A stretch of DNA of 35,620 bases from Actinomycetota bacterium (GCA_009701885.1 WLJH01000033.1:1-35620), one strand, 5' to 3'. Positions 7,150-15,991 are shown, counted from the stretch's first letter. The notes: generated by a model not told the origin, from the letters alone. A program made the numbers and translations.

Positions 7150-9789
7150 TCAGGGGTTGCCCGGGGTGCTGCGCGGGTCGAGCGGGTCGCTGCCGGCCTT
7201 GACCTCCTTGCCGTCGCTCGCCCCGCCCTGGTCGGTGTCCTTGGTGCAGGGGTCGGTGCCGAAGCGCTTGATCTCCTGGCGGTCGGTCAGCCCGTCCTTG
7301 TCGGAGTCCTTGCGGTTCGGGTTGGTCGGGCACTTGTCGTAGCGCTTGTTGGCGCTGCCCTTGACCTCGACCCGGTCGTTCAGGCCGTCCCGGTCGGTGT
7401 CCTTGCGGGTGGGGTCGGTCTTGAACCGCGTGACCTCCTGGCCGTCGTTCAGCCGGTCACCGTCGGTGTCCTTGTCCAGCGGGTCGCTGCCGACGTTGTT
7501 GACTTCGCGGCCGTCGCTCAGCCCGTCGGAGTCGCTGTCCGCGTCCAGCGGGTCGGTCCCGACGGTGTTCACCTCGCGGCCGTCGTTCAGCCCGTCGGAG
7601 TCGGTGTCGGGGTCCAGCGGGTCGGTGCCCACCGTGTTGACCTCCTCGCCGTCGAGCAGCCCGTCACCGTCGGTGTCCGGATCAGTCGGGTCGGTGCCCT
7701 CCACCAGCTCCTCGGCGTCGGTGAGACCGTCCTGGTCCTGGTCGTCCAGGGGCAGGTCGTCGAGCGGGTCATTGGGGTCGGTGCCGGCTGCGAGCTCGTC
7801 GCCGTCCTCGACGCCACCACCGTCGGTGTCGGCGACCAGCGGGTCGGTGGGCTCGTTGTCGAAGGCGTCGTTCTCGGACCCGCTGACCTCCTCGAGGTTG
7901 GTCAGGCCGTCGCCGTCGGGGTCCTCGGCGGCGTCGGAGGTGCCGTCGCCGTCGGTGTCGGCGGTGTTGGGGTCGGTCGCGGTCTCGTTGATCTCCTGGC
8001 CGTCGGTGAGCCCGTCGTCGTCGGAGTCGGGGTCGCGCGGGTCGGTGGGCTCGTTGTCGTAGCCGTCGTTGGCGTCACCGGAGACCTCGTCGCCGTTGGT
8101 CACGCCGTCCTGGTCGGCGTCACCGGCGGGGTCGAGCACGTCGTCGGCCGCGTTGTTGGGGTTCGTGGCCGGGTCGGTGGGACCGGTGCTGGTCACCTCG
8201 TCGCCGTCGGGCACGCCCCCACCGTCGGTGTCGGCGGCGTTCGGGTCGGTCGGGGCGTTGGCGAAGGCGTCGTTCTCCGAGCCGGAGGTCTCCTCGCCGT
8301 CGTCGAGGCCGTCGCCGTCGCTGTCGGCGACCAGCGGCTTGGTGGGCTCGTCGTCGAAGGCGTCGTTCTCGGAGCCGCTGACCTCCTGCAGGTTGGTCAG
8401 GCCGTCGCCGTCGGGGTCCTCGGCGGCGTCGGAGGTGCCGTCGCCGTCGGTGTCGGCGGTGTTGGGGTCGGTGCCGGTGAGGTCGACCTCCTGGCCGTCG
8501 GTGAGCCCGTCGTCGTCGGAGTCGGCGTCGGTCGGGTCGGTGGGCTCGTTGTCGTAGCGGTCGTTCTCGGAGCCGGTGACCTCCTCGAGGTTGGTCAGGC
8601 CGTCGCCGTCGGCGTCCTCCTGGCCGTCCCCGGTCCCGTCGCCGTCACTGTCCGGGTTGTTCGGGTTGGTGCCGATGACACCCTCGACGTCATCGGTCAG
8701 CCCGTCGCCGTCGGTGTCGCCGGGGGTGCCGCACTCCACGCCGCCGGCGGGCGCCGTGGCCTGGGCGGTCATCGGGAAGACGTCGATCTCGGCGACGTCG
8801 AGGAAGCCGGCGAGGGTGACCTTGATGTGGATGGCTCCCTGCAGGGTCGCGCGCACGCCGTTGGGCAGCACCTCCACGACCGGGTCGGCCACGGAGACCT
8901 CGATCAGCTGTCCCGCGGCACCGGGCGTGGTGAAGGGGAAGTCGGCGAGGTCGCCGCCGGTGCCGGCCAGGGCGATGACGGGGGCGGTGTAGGTGACGTC
9001 GTCCGCACCGGGGGTTCCGTCGGCGCGGACCTCCAGCCTGGGTGCGGACAGCACCTCGAGGACCGGGTTGCCGAGGATCTCCAGGGCGACGGTGCTGCCC
9101 TCGACCTCGGTCACGACGTTGCGCCCGCCGTTGGGGCGGCCGTTGGGCACCAGGCGCGTCTGCTGGCTCACCGAGGCGGTGCCTCCGAGGCCGATCGAGC
9201 CGAGGAGCTCGACGTCAGCAGTGGAGACCCGCGACTGGGACACCGGGGGCAGGGAGGGGATGCAGCGCCCGTCGGCGCTGAAGCGGGCCTGGGCAGAGGC
9301 GTTGGAGACCCCGAGGTCCAGCAGCAGGTCCAGCGCGTCCAGCGGGCCGCCGTCGGTCGGCAGCAGCTCGTCGGTCGCCGGCGCGGCGTTGTCCGGGGGA
9401 GCGGTCTGGGTGACGTTGCCGAGCAGGGTGTCGAGCACCGCCTCCTCGAGGCCGAGCAGGGCCACGAGGTCGTTGGTGGTGGCGATGTTGTCGGCGGCGG
9501 CGACCGCGCGCGGGTTCGCCGCGTTCAGCGAGCCGGAGGCCCGGCCCACGGAGAGGTCGACGGCCGACTGGCCGAGCAGGGGCACGCTGAGCACCTGGGC
9601 GCGCAGCAGGTCCACCGACCCGGCGGACGTGGCACCCGGGGGCAGCGGCAGCTGCTCGGCGTTCGCCGGAGCGGCCAGCGGCACGGTGAGCAGGGTGTAG
9701 AAGGCGGCGGTGGACAGCCCGACGCCGGCGGCGACGGCCTTCCGGTGCGCGCGCGGTCGATCGGGTCGACGGCTGGGTCGACTGGTCAT
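7150..9789 (-). CDS. Secreted thrombospondin type-3 repeat calcium-binding protein
   Basis: The protein is 879 aa. Residues 1-44 form a signal peptide with a basic start ([11 protein letters not shown]), a hydrophobic core and a PANA cleavage site. Residues 45-350 form a non-repetitive domain with two widely spaced cysteines (C176, C353). Residues 358-879 are TSP type-3/EF-like calcium repeats, DxDxDGLxDGxE, alternating with TDPxxxDT linkers. The last 140 residues change from strongly acidic to mixed/basic repeats ([13 protein letters not shown]) and contain two cysteines. No LPXTG or membrane anchor is seen, so it is probably released or held by calcium in the cell envelope. ATG 9789 has GAGGAG 8 nt upstream. 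Adhesion or matrix function is inferred from other TSP3 proteins. Confidence 0.9.
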   Translation of the reverse strand: MTSRPSRRPDRPRAHRKAVAAGVGLSTAAFYTLLTVPLAAPANAEQLPLPPGATSAGSVDLLRAQVLSVPLLGQSAVDLSVGRASGSLNAANPRAVAAADNIATTNDLVALLGLEEAVLDTLLGNVTQTAPPDNAAPATDELLPTDGGPLDALDLLLDLGVSNASAQARFSADGRCIPSLPPVSQSRVSTADVELLGSIGLGGTASVSQQTRLVPNGRPNGGRNVVTEVEGSTVALEILGNPVLEVLSAPRLEVRADGTPGADDVTYTAPVIALAGTGGDLADFPFTTPGAAGQLIEVSVADPVVEVLPNGVRATLQGAIHIKVTLAGFLDVAEIDVFPMTAQATAPAGGVECGTPGDTDGDGLTDDVEGVIGTNPNNPDSDGDGTGDGQEDADGDGLTNLEEVTGSENDRYDNEPTDPTDADSDDDGLTDGQEVDLTGTDPNTADTDGDGTSDAAEDPDGDGLTNLQEVSGSENDAFDDEPTKPLVADSDGDGLDDGEETSGSENDAFANAPTDPNAADTDGGGVPDGDEVTSTGPTDPATNPNNAADDVLDPAGDADQDGVTNGDEVSGDANDGYDNEPTDPRDPDSDDDGLTDGQEINETATDPNTADTDGDGTSDAAEDPDGDGLTNLEEVSGSENDAFDNEPTDPLVADTDGGGVEDGDELAAGTDPNDPLDDLPLDDQDQDGLTDAEELVEGTDPTDPDTDGDGLLDGEEVNTVGTDPLDPDTDSDGLNDGREVNTVGTDPLDADSDSDGLSDGREVNNVGSDPLDKDTDGDRLNDGQEVTRFKTDPTRKDTDRDGLNDRVEVKGSANKRYDKCPTNPNRKDSDKDGLTDRQEIKRFGTDPCTKDTDQGGASDGKEVKAGSDPLDPRSTPGNP
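7841..8070 (-). repeat. Large internal duplication, copy 2 of TSP3 super-repeat
   Basis: This segment is nearly identical to 8336-8565 at a fixed offset of 495 nt (165 codons). It encodes the block from [12 protein letters not shown] to GSENDAFD. The long unbroken identity between copies implies recent duplication or gene conversion inside the gene. Confidence 0.8.
8336..8565 (-). repeat. Large internal duplication, copy 1 of TSP3 super-repeat
   Basis: This is the partner of 7841-8070. Differences cluster at the ends and in one linker (ATD versus LTGTD). Parts of the unit also recur more weakly near 8590-8640. Confidence 0.8.
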
Positions 9790-10034
9790 AGGGGGTCTCC
9801 TCGGTCACTCATGGCGGGGTTCCGCGGCACGCCGGAGGAGGGTCCCGGTGGTGGAGGGAGCGAGACGACCGGGCGGGCTGCGGGTGCGGGGCGGCTCGGA
9901 CGTCCCTGTGGGGCGGTCCGCGCCGACGACGCATCGGCCGCGCCGTACCCGGCGGTGCAGGGGCTATGCGCTGGTCTGGTCCAGCGGGTCGATCGGCGGG
10001 CGGCGGGGCCGCTCGTCAGCGGTGGGGACGCTGG

Positions 10035-10065
10035 TTGGACTCCCCGCGCGCGGGCGGCGTACGCT
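10035..10065 (+). promoter_or_regulatory. Candidate housekeeping promoter for rpsA
   Basis: TTGGAC (10035-10040) and TACGCT (10060-10065) are separated by 19 nt. Transcription would begin near 10072 and give a leader of about 160 nt, long enough for the translational control known for S1 mRNAs in other bacteria. The spacing is on the long side. Confidence 0.4.
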
Positions 10066-10213
10066 GACCGTTGCGCCAGTGGTCTGCCTGCGTCCCGTAC
10101 GGAGCGGACCAGGCTCGGCCTCGGTGGTCGGCGTCGTCCTCGCGGATGCAGCCCTCGCCACCGTCACGTCCGGACCGGACCCTCGCGCGTGCCCGCACGA
10201 CTTCTGCCCACCC

Positions 10214-10230
10214 AAGGAACCACTTCCTCT
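10214..10230 (+). promoter_or_regulatory. rpsA ribosome binding site in a small hairpin
   Basis: The only Shine-Dalgarno-like sequence is AAGGA at 10214-10218, 12 nt before the ATG, which is farther than usual. AGGAA (10215-10219) can pair perfectly with TTCCT (10224-10228) around a CCAC loop. Folding would hide the Shine-Dalgarno sequence; this could allow autogenous control but is only a structural prediction. Confidence 0.4.
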
Positions 10231-11697
10231 ATGACTACCCTTTCTGCTCTTCCCGACTACGACGCGCCCCAGGTGGCGATCAACGACATCGGGTCGGAAG
10301 AGGACTTCCTCGCCGCGATCGACGCGACGATCAAGTACTTCAACGACGGCGACATCGTCGACGGCACCATCGTCAAGGTGGACCGCGACGAGGTCCTCCT
10401 CGACATCGGCTACAAGACCGAGGGCGTCATCCCCTCGCGCGAGCTGTCGATCAAGCACGACGTCGACCCGCACGAGGTCGTCGCCGTCGGCGACAAGGTC
10501 GAGGCCCTGGTCCTCCAGAAGGAGGACAAGGAGGGTCGTCTGATCCTGTCCAAGAAGCGCGCCCAGTACGAGCGCGCCTGGGGCACGATCGAGCAGGTCA
10601 AGGAGGAGGACGGCGTCGTCGAGGGCACCGTCATCGAGGTCGTCAAGGGCGGCCTGATCCTCGACATCGGCCTGCGTGGCTTCCTGCCCGCCTCGCTCGT
10701 GGAGATGCGTCGCGTCCGCGACCTGCAGCCCTACGTCGGCCAGACGCTCGAGGCGAAGATCATCGAGCTCGACAAGAACCGCAACAACGTGGTCCTGTCG
10801 CGCCGCGCCTGGCTCGAGCAGACCCAGTCCGAGGTCCGCCACGGCTTCCTCACCCAGCTCCAGAAGGGCCAGATCCGCAAGGGTGTCGTGTCCTCGATCG
10901 TCAACTTCGGTGCCTTCGTGGACCTCGGTGGCGTCGACGGCCTCGTGCACGTTTCGGAGCTGTCCTGGAAGCACATCGACCACCCGTCCGAGGTCGTCGC
11001 CGTGGGCGACGAGGTCACCGTCGAGGTCCTCGACGTGGACATGGACCGCGAGCGCGTCTCCCTGTCGCTGAAGGCGACCCAGGAGGACCCGTGGCAGCAC
11101 TTCGCCCGTACCCACCAGATCGGCCAGATCGTGCCGGGCAAGGTCACCAAGCTGGTGCCCTTCGGCTCGTTCGTCCGCGTCGAGGAGGGCATCGAGGGCC
11201 TGGTGCACATCTCCGAGCTGGCCGAGCGCCACGTGGAGATCCCCGAGCAGGTCGTCCAGGTCAACGACGACGTCATGGTCAAGATCATCGACATCGACCT
11301 CGAGCGTCGCCGGATCTCGCTGTCGCTGAAGCAGGCCAACGACACCGCTGCGGCCGCCGACGTGGAGGAGTTCGACCCGACCCTCTACGGCATGACCGCG
11401 ACGTACGACGAGCAGGGCAACTACGTCTACCCCGAGGGCTTCGACCCGGAGACCGGCGAGTGGCTCGAGGGCTACGACGAGCAGCGTGCGAAGTGGGAGG
11501 CGGACTACGCCAAGGCCCACGCCCGCTGGGAGGCCCACGTCAAGCAGAAGCAGGAGGCCGCCCAGGCCGAGGTCGAGGCCGGCGAGGCCACCTCGTACTC
11601 CTCCGGTGGCACCGAGACCGAGACCACCGACGGTGGCTCGCTCGCCTCGGACGAGGCCCTGCAGGCGCTGCGCGAGAAGCTCACCGGCGGTCAGTGA
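10231..11697 (+). CDS. rpsA: 30S ribosomal protein S1
   Basis: The protein is 488 aa with four S1 RNA-binding domains at about residues 37-108, 124-192, 211-282 and 296-368. Domains 3 and 4 have the best S1 signatures (VVSSIVNFGAFVDLGGVDGLVHVSEL and VTKLVPFGSFVRVEEGIEGLVHISEL type, each ending in LSLK). The actinobacterial C-terminal tail (about 370-488) is acidic, Tyr- and Ala-rich, and ends in LREKLTGGQ. Four domains rather than six is normal for this phylum. S1 binds mRNA at the 30S platform and helps initiation. The gene is monocistronic, ending 39 nt before a perfect terminator. In many actinobacteria coaE follows directly; here it is 3.7 kb away. Confidence 0.97.
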   Translation: MTTLSALPDYDAPQVAINDIGSEEDFLAAIDATIKYFNDGDIVDGTIVKVDRDEVLLDIGYKTEGVIPSRELSIKHDVDPHEVVAVGDKVEALVLQKEDKEGRLILSKKRAQYERAWGTIEQVKEEDGVVEGTVIEVVKGGLILDIGLRGFLPASLVEMRRVRDLQPYVGQTLEAKIIELDKNRNNVVLSRRAWLEQTQSEVRHGFLTQLQKGQIRKGVVSSIVNFGAFVDLGGVDGLVHVSELSWKHIDHPSEVVAVGDEVTVEVLDVDMDRERVSLSLKATQEDPWQHFARTHQIGQIVPGKVTKLVPFGSFVRVEEGIEGLVHISELAERHVEIPEQVVQVNDDVMVKIIDIDLERRRISLSLKQANDTAAAADVEEFDPTLYGMTATYDEQGNYVYPEGFDPETGEWLEGYDEQRAKWEADYAKAHARWEAHVKQKQEAAQAEVEAGEATSYSSGGTETETTDGGSLASDEALQALREKLTGGQ

Positions 11698-11736
11698 CCA
11701 CCACCGTGAGCAGCTAGCTCCACAGCACGACATCCA

Positions 11737-11775
11737 CACGAGGGCCCGCCAGGTCAGACCTGGCGGGCCCTCGTG
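11737..11775. terminator. Bidirectional terminator hairpin after rpsA
   Basis: An 18-bp perfect inverted repeat (arms 11737-11754 and 11758-11775) with a CAG loop lies between the rpsA stop and the convergent acyl-CoA synthetase stop at 11801. Confidence 0.9.
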
Positions 11776-11800
11776 CGTCTCGAGGTGGACCCAGCCCGCT

Positions 11801-13060
11801 TCAGGGCGTGCGCTCGGCGAGCACGTCGCGGCGCACCTTGCCCGTCAGCGTGCGGGGCAGGTCGTCGAGGAAGGTCCAGGTCTTGGGGCGCTTGGGCGGG
11901 GCGAGGCGCTCGCGGCACCACGCGGCCAGCTCCCCGGCGGCCGCGGTGCCGACCACCGCGGCACAGACCCGCTGCCCCCACTCCGGGTCCGGTACGCCGT
12001 AGACCGCGACGTCCACGACGCCCGGGTGCTCGCGCAGCACCTGCTCGACCTCGAGCGGGTAGACGTTGACCCCACCGCTGATGACCAGGTCCTCGCGGCG
12101 GCCGTCGAGGAAGAGGTAGCCCTCCTCGTCGAGCCGGCCCAGGTCGCCCACGGTGAAGGCGGGTCCCTGCGGGGTGGTGCGCCAGGCCGCCGCGGTCTTC
12201 TCCGGTGCCCGGTAGTAGGTGAAGCGCGCGTGCTCGGGCACCACGCACCAGACCAGTCCGTCGGGGTCGGTGCTCAGCACCCGGCCCGGGCGCGCCCGCC
12301 CGACGGTGCCGGGCCGTTCGAGCCACTCCTCGGAGCGGCAGGCGGTGAACTGTCCCTCGGTCGAGCCGTAGAACTCCCACGTCGAGCCGGGCGGGAAGGT
12401 GTCGACCAGCCGCCGCTTGACGTCGTCGGGGCACGGGGCGCCCGCGTGCGCGAGCAGCCGGAACGACGACAGGTCGGGCGCGCCGACCTCGTCCCAGTGC
12501 GCGAAGAGCCGCTGCAGGTGGGTCGGCACGCAGAACGTCGTGGTCGGGCGCTCCCGCTCGATCGCCGTCGTCACGACGCCCGGGTCGAACGGGCCGGGCA
12601 GCACGATCCGCCCACCCGCCAGCAGCGTCCCCATCGCGAACCGCAGCGGCGCCGAGTGGTAGAGCGGGCTCAGCACGAGGTTCACGTCGTCGGGTGCGAA
12701 GCCCCACAGCTCGCGCTCCTCGCCGACCAGGGCGCGGGCGTCGGCGGGGGAGAGCAGGCCGCTCCACACTCCCTTGGGCGTGCCGGTCGTCCCGCTGGTG
12801 CAGTGCATCGGTCGTGCGCGCGGGAGCCAGTCGGTGACCGGTCCGGACGGGCGGTGCGCGGCCAGCAGGTCGTCGAGGACGGACTCCTCGGTCACGACCA
12901 GCGTCGGGTCGAGCCCGTCGAGGATCCGCTCCCGCTCGTGCGTCGTCAGGCGCGGGTCCAGCGGGATCGGCACGATCCCGCGCGCGAGCAGGGCCAGCAC
13001 CGCCTCGACGTACGTCGGCGAGGGAGCGACCAGCAGCGCGACCCGATCGCCCTCCCTCAT
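11801..13060 (-). CDS. AMP-binding acyl-CoA synthetase (ANL superfamily), N-terminally short
   Basis: The protein is 419 aa. ANL core motifs are present in order: P-loop MHCTSGTTGTPKGV (A3), FYGSTEGQFT (A5), VGDLGRLDEEGYLFLDGRREDLVISGG (A7-A8), and RTLTGKVRRD carrying the A10 lysine needed for adenylation. It should therefore activate a carboxylic acid with ATP, probably onto CoA. It begins at MREGDRVALLVAPSPTYVEAVL, a segment usually 50-60 residues into the family, so the first subdomain strands are missing. The ATG at 13060 overlaps the stop of the glycosylase-like gene (ATGA), which supports this start; no upstream in-frame sequence resembles the missing part. Substrate unknown. Confidence 0.85.
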   Translation of the reverse strand: MREGDRVALLVAPSPTYVEAVLALLARGIVPIPLDPRLTTHERERILDGLDPTLVVTEESVLDDLLAAHRPSGPVTDWLPRARPMHCTSGTTGTPKGVWSGLLSPADARALVGEERELWGFAPDDVNLVLSPLYHSAPLRFAMGTLLAGGRIVLPGPFDPGVVTTAIERERPTTTFCVPTHLQRLFAHWDEVGAPDLSSFRLLAHAGAPCPDDVKRRLVDTFPPGSTWEFYGSTEGQFTACRSEEWLERPGTVGRARPGRVLSTDPDGLVWCVVPEHARFTYYRAPEKTAAAWRTTPQGPAFTVGDLGRLDEEGYLFLDGRREDLVISGGVNVYPLEVEQVLREHPGVVDVAVYGVPDPEWGQRVCAAVVGTAAAGELAAWCRERLAPPKRPKTWTFLDDLPRTLTGKVRRDVLAERTP

Positions 13061-14157
13061 GTCCGCACCCCCGGCATGAGCAGCGCCTCGACGCCGAGCC
13101 ACGTGGCGAGGGCGTCGATCTCCGCGTGCACAGCGGCCCGGACGTCGTCGCTCCACGGCGGCCCGTCCGGCCCGCCGAGCGGGTCCTCGTGCACCGCGTC
13201 GACCCGCAGCACCCCCTCAGCGGGCTCGGCGGTGCAGTCGACCTTGCCGACCAGGTCGTGGCCGTGCAGGACGGGCAGCGCCCAGTAGCCGAACCGTCGC
13301 TGGTCGACCGGCTTGTACTGCTCGAGCTGGTAGTCGAAGTCGAACAGCGCGGCCATCCGCGCCCGGTCGAGCACCAGCCGGTCCAGCGGGGAGAGGAGCA
13401 CGGTGCGCGTGCACGCGCCTGCTCCGACGTACGACGGGTCGACCCGCCAGGTGCCGCGCACGCCCTCGATCCGGGCCGGTTCCCCGGCGTCGCCTGCCTG
13501 CTTGCCCCGGTCGATCCCGAGCGAGCGCAGCCGCAGCCGGCGCAGCTCGGCCGTGGCCTCCTCGATCGGCGGCACCGGGTCGTCGGGGAGGACCCGCTCG
13601 GCCAGGTCCCACAGCCGGTGCTGGCCCTCGCGGCCGACGACGACCACCTCGCCGCGCGCGGCCATGATGTCGAGCAGCTTGAGCACCGACTTGTCGTTGG
13701 TCCACCCCGAGGACTTCCACGGCCGGACGATCGCGTTCGGCAGCTCGGGCGCGATCGACGGCCCCTCCTGGCGCAGCGCCTCCAGGATCTCGCGCCGGCA
13801 CTCGTCGTTGTCCTCGACCCAGCCCGCCACGTCCGCGTGCCAGGGCCGGTCCCCGGCGCCGGGCCAACCGGCCATGACGGCCCGGTGCAGCGGCACCTGC
13901 GACAGCGGCGTCGCCATGCCGCCGATCTCCACCAGCTCGCCGGCACTGAGGGCGTCCTCGAGGTCCTCGCGCTCGTAGCCCGAACCGATCCGGCTCCACA
14001 ACACCAGGTGCGCCGACGGCGCGACGACCTTCGTCGGGTCCAGCTGCAGCAGCGTGAGGTGCTCGACGACCTCGAGCAGGTCGGTGGGCCGCGGCCGGGC
14101 CAGCAGCTGGGCTCGGACCGCGATGCGCCGCGCCTGCTCCCGGGTCAGCTCGTGCAC
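13057..14157 (-). CDS. Winged-helix DNA glycosylase of the AlkZ/YcaQ (HTH_42) family
   Basis: The protein is 366 aa. The N-terminus ELTREQARRIAVRAQLL and LTLLQLDP match the family; Q38-L39-D40 is the catalytic QxD motif known for the YcaQ-like branch, which excises bulky alkylated bases and unhooks DNA crosslinks. WSR, MATPLSQVPLHRAVM, LLSPLDRLVLDRARM and RRFGYWALPVLHGHDLVGKVD are further family segments, the last being the C-terminal beta domain. GTG 14157 is the first start that gives the expected N-terminus. The relatives AlkZ are often encoded with biosynthesis of DNA-alkylating antibiotics, but no such cluster is visible here. The gene is coupled by 4 nt to the acyl-CoA synthetase. Confidence 0.85.
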   Translation of the reverse strand: MHELTREQARRIAVRAQLLARPRPTDLLEVVEHLTLLQLDPTKVVAPSAHLVLWSRIGSGYEREDLEDALSAGELVEIGGMATPLSQVPLHRAVMAGWPGAGDRPWHADVAGWVEDNDECRREILEALRQEGPSIAPELPNAIVRPWKSSGWTNDKSVLKLLDIMAARGEVVVVGREGQHRLWDLAERVLPDDPVPPIEEATAELRRLRLRSLGIDRGKQAGDAGEPARIEGVRGTWRVDPSYVGAGACTRTVLLSPLDRLVLDRARMAALFDFDYQLEQYKPVDQRRFGYWALPVLHGHDLVGKVDCTAEPAEGVLRVDAVHEDPLGGPDGPPWSDDVRAAVHAEIDALATWLGVEALLMPGVRT

Positions 14158-14208
14158 GGGGCGATCGTCGCAGACGCGGGGGTGTACGCCGGCAGGGGAG
14201 CGCCTGCC

Positions 14209-14214
14209 TACCGT
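14209..14214 (+). promoter_or_regulatory. -10 element for leaderless transcript
   Basis: TACCGT lies 6 nt before the ATG at 14221, so transcription would start at or next to the A of the ATG. No Shine-Dalgarno sequence is present. Confidence 0.55.
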
Positions 14215-14220
14215 GCAGGC

Positions 14221-15006
14221 ATGACCGACTCCAGCACCGCCTCCCGTGCCTCCCGCCTCCTCCAGCTCCACCGCGACCCGAAGCTCCTGACCGTCGTCAA
14301 CGTCTGGGACGTCATCTCCGCCACGGTCGTGGCCGACGTCGAGGGCACCGAGGCCCTGGCGACCGCCAGCCACTCGATCGCGGCGTCCTACGGCTACGAG
14401 GACGGCGAGAACATCCCGGTCGAGCTGATGATCGAGGCCGTGGGCCGGATCGTCGCCGCCACCGACCTGCCGGTGACCGCTGACCTCGAGGGCGGTTACG
14501 GCGACCCGGCCGAGACCGTGCGCAAGGCGATCGGCGTGGGCGTCGTGGGCTGCAACCTGGAGGACCAGCTGCGCCCGCTCGACGAGGCCGTGCGCAACGT
14601 CGAGGCCGTCCTTAAGGCCGCCGAGGCCGAGGGTGTCCCGGACTTCGTGCTCAACGCCCGCACCGACGCCTTCGTCAAGGACCGCTCGCGCGACCCGCAG
14701 GAGGCCCTCGCCGACGCCGTGGAGCGGGTCAAGGCGTTCACCGCGGCTGGCGCTCCGACGGTCTTCGTCCCGGCCAAGCTCGACGAGCGGATGGTCGAGA
14801 CCCTCGTCGAGGCCGTGGGGCCCCAGCACCTCACGCTCATCGGCATCCCGGGCAACCCCTCGCTGGCCCGGCTCGAGGAGCTGGGTGTCGCCCGGGTCTC
14901 GTGGGGCCCGATGTCGCAGAACGTCGCGCTCACCGCGCTGCAGGAGCTCGTGGAGGAGGTCCACCGCGGCGGCGGCGTGCCCTCGACCATGCGGATGCTC
15001 AACTGA
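14221..15006 (+). CDS. Isocitrate lyase/PEP mutase family protein
   Basis: The protein is 261 aa, a TIM barrel of the ICL/PEP mutase superfamily. Recognisable segments are VVNVWDVISA (start of the barrel), ASHSIAASYGYEDGE, the metal/substrate loop TADLEGGYGD, GCNLEDQ, LNARTDAF, and the C-terminal RVSWGP. Isocitrate lyase's catalytic KKCGH loop is absent, so it is not an isocitrate lyase. Family members act on 2-methylisocitrate, oxaloacetate, phosphonopyruvate or PEP; the specific reaction cannot be told. It is divergent from the glycosylase gene by 63 nt. Confidence 0.9.
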   Translation: MTDSSTASRASRLLQLHRDPKLLTVVNVWDVISATVVADVEGTEALATASHSIAASYGYEDGENIPVELMIEAVGRIVAATDLPVTADLEGGYGDPAETVRKAIGVGVVGCNLEDQLRPLDEAVRNVEAVLKAAEAEGVPDFVLNARTDAFVKDRSRDPQEALADAVERVKAFTAAGAPTVFVPAKLDERMVETLVEAVGPQHLTLIGIPGNPSLARLEELGVARVSWGPMSQNVALTALQELVEEVHRGGGVPSTMRMLN

Positions 15007-15031
15007 CCCGACCGTCTGGGACAGTGGTCGC

Positions 15032-15370
15032 GTGAGCGAGCAGGAGACCCCGCGGCGCCGGCACCTGATGGACCCGGACGCGCCGGTGCGCGACCAGTAC
15101 GGCTCGCCCGGCATGACCCGGGTCCAGACCTGGGTCATGTCGACCCTGGTGGTGACCACGATCCTGCACATGGCCGGCGGCCTGCTGGTCGCGGCGTGGT
15201 TCATCGACGAGGCCGAGACCGTGCCGCGGATCGGGCTCTCGGTGATCGCCGGCGCCTTCGGCGTGATGGCCGTCGGTGCCGGGCTGGCGATCCACCGGAA
15301 GTCGCTGGTCAGCCCCTGGCTCGCACTGGGCCTGCTGCCGATGGTGGCCGGACTGGTGCTGTTCCTCTGA
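15032..15370 (+). CDS. Small three-segment membrane protein, unknown function
   Basis: The protein is 112 aa. A polar N-terminus of about 30 residues precedes three hydrophobic segments at about residues 33-54, 65-85 and 92-111. No cysteines, charged residues in the membrane or known motifs are seen. GTG 15032 has GACAGT 6 nt upstream and may be leaderless. It sits between the PEP-mutase-like gene and coaE in the same direction, with 25 and 24 nt gaps. Not recognised. Confidence 0.75.
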   Translation: MSEQETPRRRHLMDPDAPVRDQYGSPGMTRVQTWVMSTLVVTTILHMAGGLLVAAWFIDEAETVPRIGLSVIAGAFGVMAVGAGLAIHRKSLVSPWLALGLLPMVAGLVLFL

Positions 15371-15381
15371 GGGGCAGCGCA

Positions 15382-15387
15382 TAACCT
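15382..15387 (+). promoter_or_regulatory. -10 element for leaderless coaE transcript
   Basis: TAACCT lies 7 nt before the ATG at 15395, and no Shine-Dalgarno sequence is present. Confidence 0.5.
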
Positions 15388-15394
15388 GGCCCGC

Positions 15395-15991
15395 ATGCGG
15401 GTCGGACTGACGGGTGGGGTGGCGTCGGGCAAGAGCACCGTCGCCGGGATGCTGACCGACCTCGGGGCGGTGGTCATCGACGCCGACGCCATCGCGCGGG
15501 ACGTGGTGGCCGCCGGCACGCCCGGCCTGGCCGCGGTCGTCGCCGAGTTCGGCGAGGAGCTGCTGACCCCGGACGGCGAGCTGGACCGCCCGGCCATGGG
15601 GAGCCTGGTCTTCCACGACGAGTCCGCCCGGCGCCGGCTCGAGGCGATCGTCCACCCGCTGGTCTTCGAGCGGTACGCAGAGCAGGAGGCGGCTGCCCCG
15701 GCGGGTGCCTTGGTCGTGCACGACATCCCGCTCCTCGTCGAGTCCGGGCGGGCCTCGGAGTTCGACGCGGTCGTCGTGGTCGACGTGCCCCGCGAGCTGC
15801 AGGTCGAGCGGATGCTGCGCGACCGTGGCTGGAGCCTCGTCGACGCCGAGGCCCGGATCGCCGCCCAGGCGACCCGCGAGGAGCGGCTGGCCGTGGCCAC
15901 CCACGTCATCGAGAACACCGGCACCCTGGACGAGCTGCGGGCCCGGGTCGCCGAGGTGCACGCGGCGCTGACCGACGGGGCCACCGCGTGA
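15395..15991 (+). CDS. coaE: Dephospho-CoA kinase
   Basis: The protein is 198 aa, the standalone length for this enzyme, without the GrpB-like C-terminal fusion found in mycobacteria. It phosphorylates the ribose 3'-OH of dephospho-CoA, the last step of CoA synthesis. The Walker A loop is GLTGGVASGKST (residues 4-15). DADAIARDVV is the substrate-binding acid motif, IVHPLV follows, and VVHDIPLLVESG and QATREERLAVATHVIENTG are typical later segments. It may be transcribed leaderless. Its stop overlaps the start of the GH3 lipoprotein gene (GTGA). Confidence 0.97.
   Translation: MRVGLTGGVASGKSTVAGMLTDLGAVVIDADAIARDVVAAGTPGLAAVVAEFGEELLTPDGELDRPAMGSLVFHDESARRRLEAIVHPLVFERYAEQEAAAPAGALVVHDIPLLVESGRASEFDAVVVVDVPRELQVERMLRDRGWSLVDAEARIAAQATREERLAVATHVIENTGTLDELRARVAEVHAALTDGATA

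Larger units (their letters stand above)
9790..10230. other. 441-nt intergenic region upstream of rpsA and of the TSP3 gene
   Basis: No coding sequence is supported here; the frames that cross it lack codon bias and family resemblance. It must hold divergent promoters for the TSP3 gene (leftward) and rpsA (rightward). I see a plausible rpsA promoter at 10035-10065 but no convincing one for the TSP3 gene. Confidence 0.6.

Noticed and set aside
7200..8650. CRISPR or satellite array in the TSP3 gene
   Set aside because: Periodicity equals TSP3 calcium-repeat codons, and the frame is intact.
9790..10230. Small gene in the rpsA upstream gap
   Set aside because: Frames there lack codon bias, ribosome-binding sites and family resemblance.
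7075..11697. 1540-codon open frame on the + strand that would extend rpsA far upstream
   Set aside because: The first 3.1 kb is the antisense of the TSP3 gene and repeats VG-rich nonsense (VAVGVGVV); S1 similarity and codon pattern begin only at 10231.
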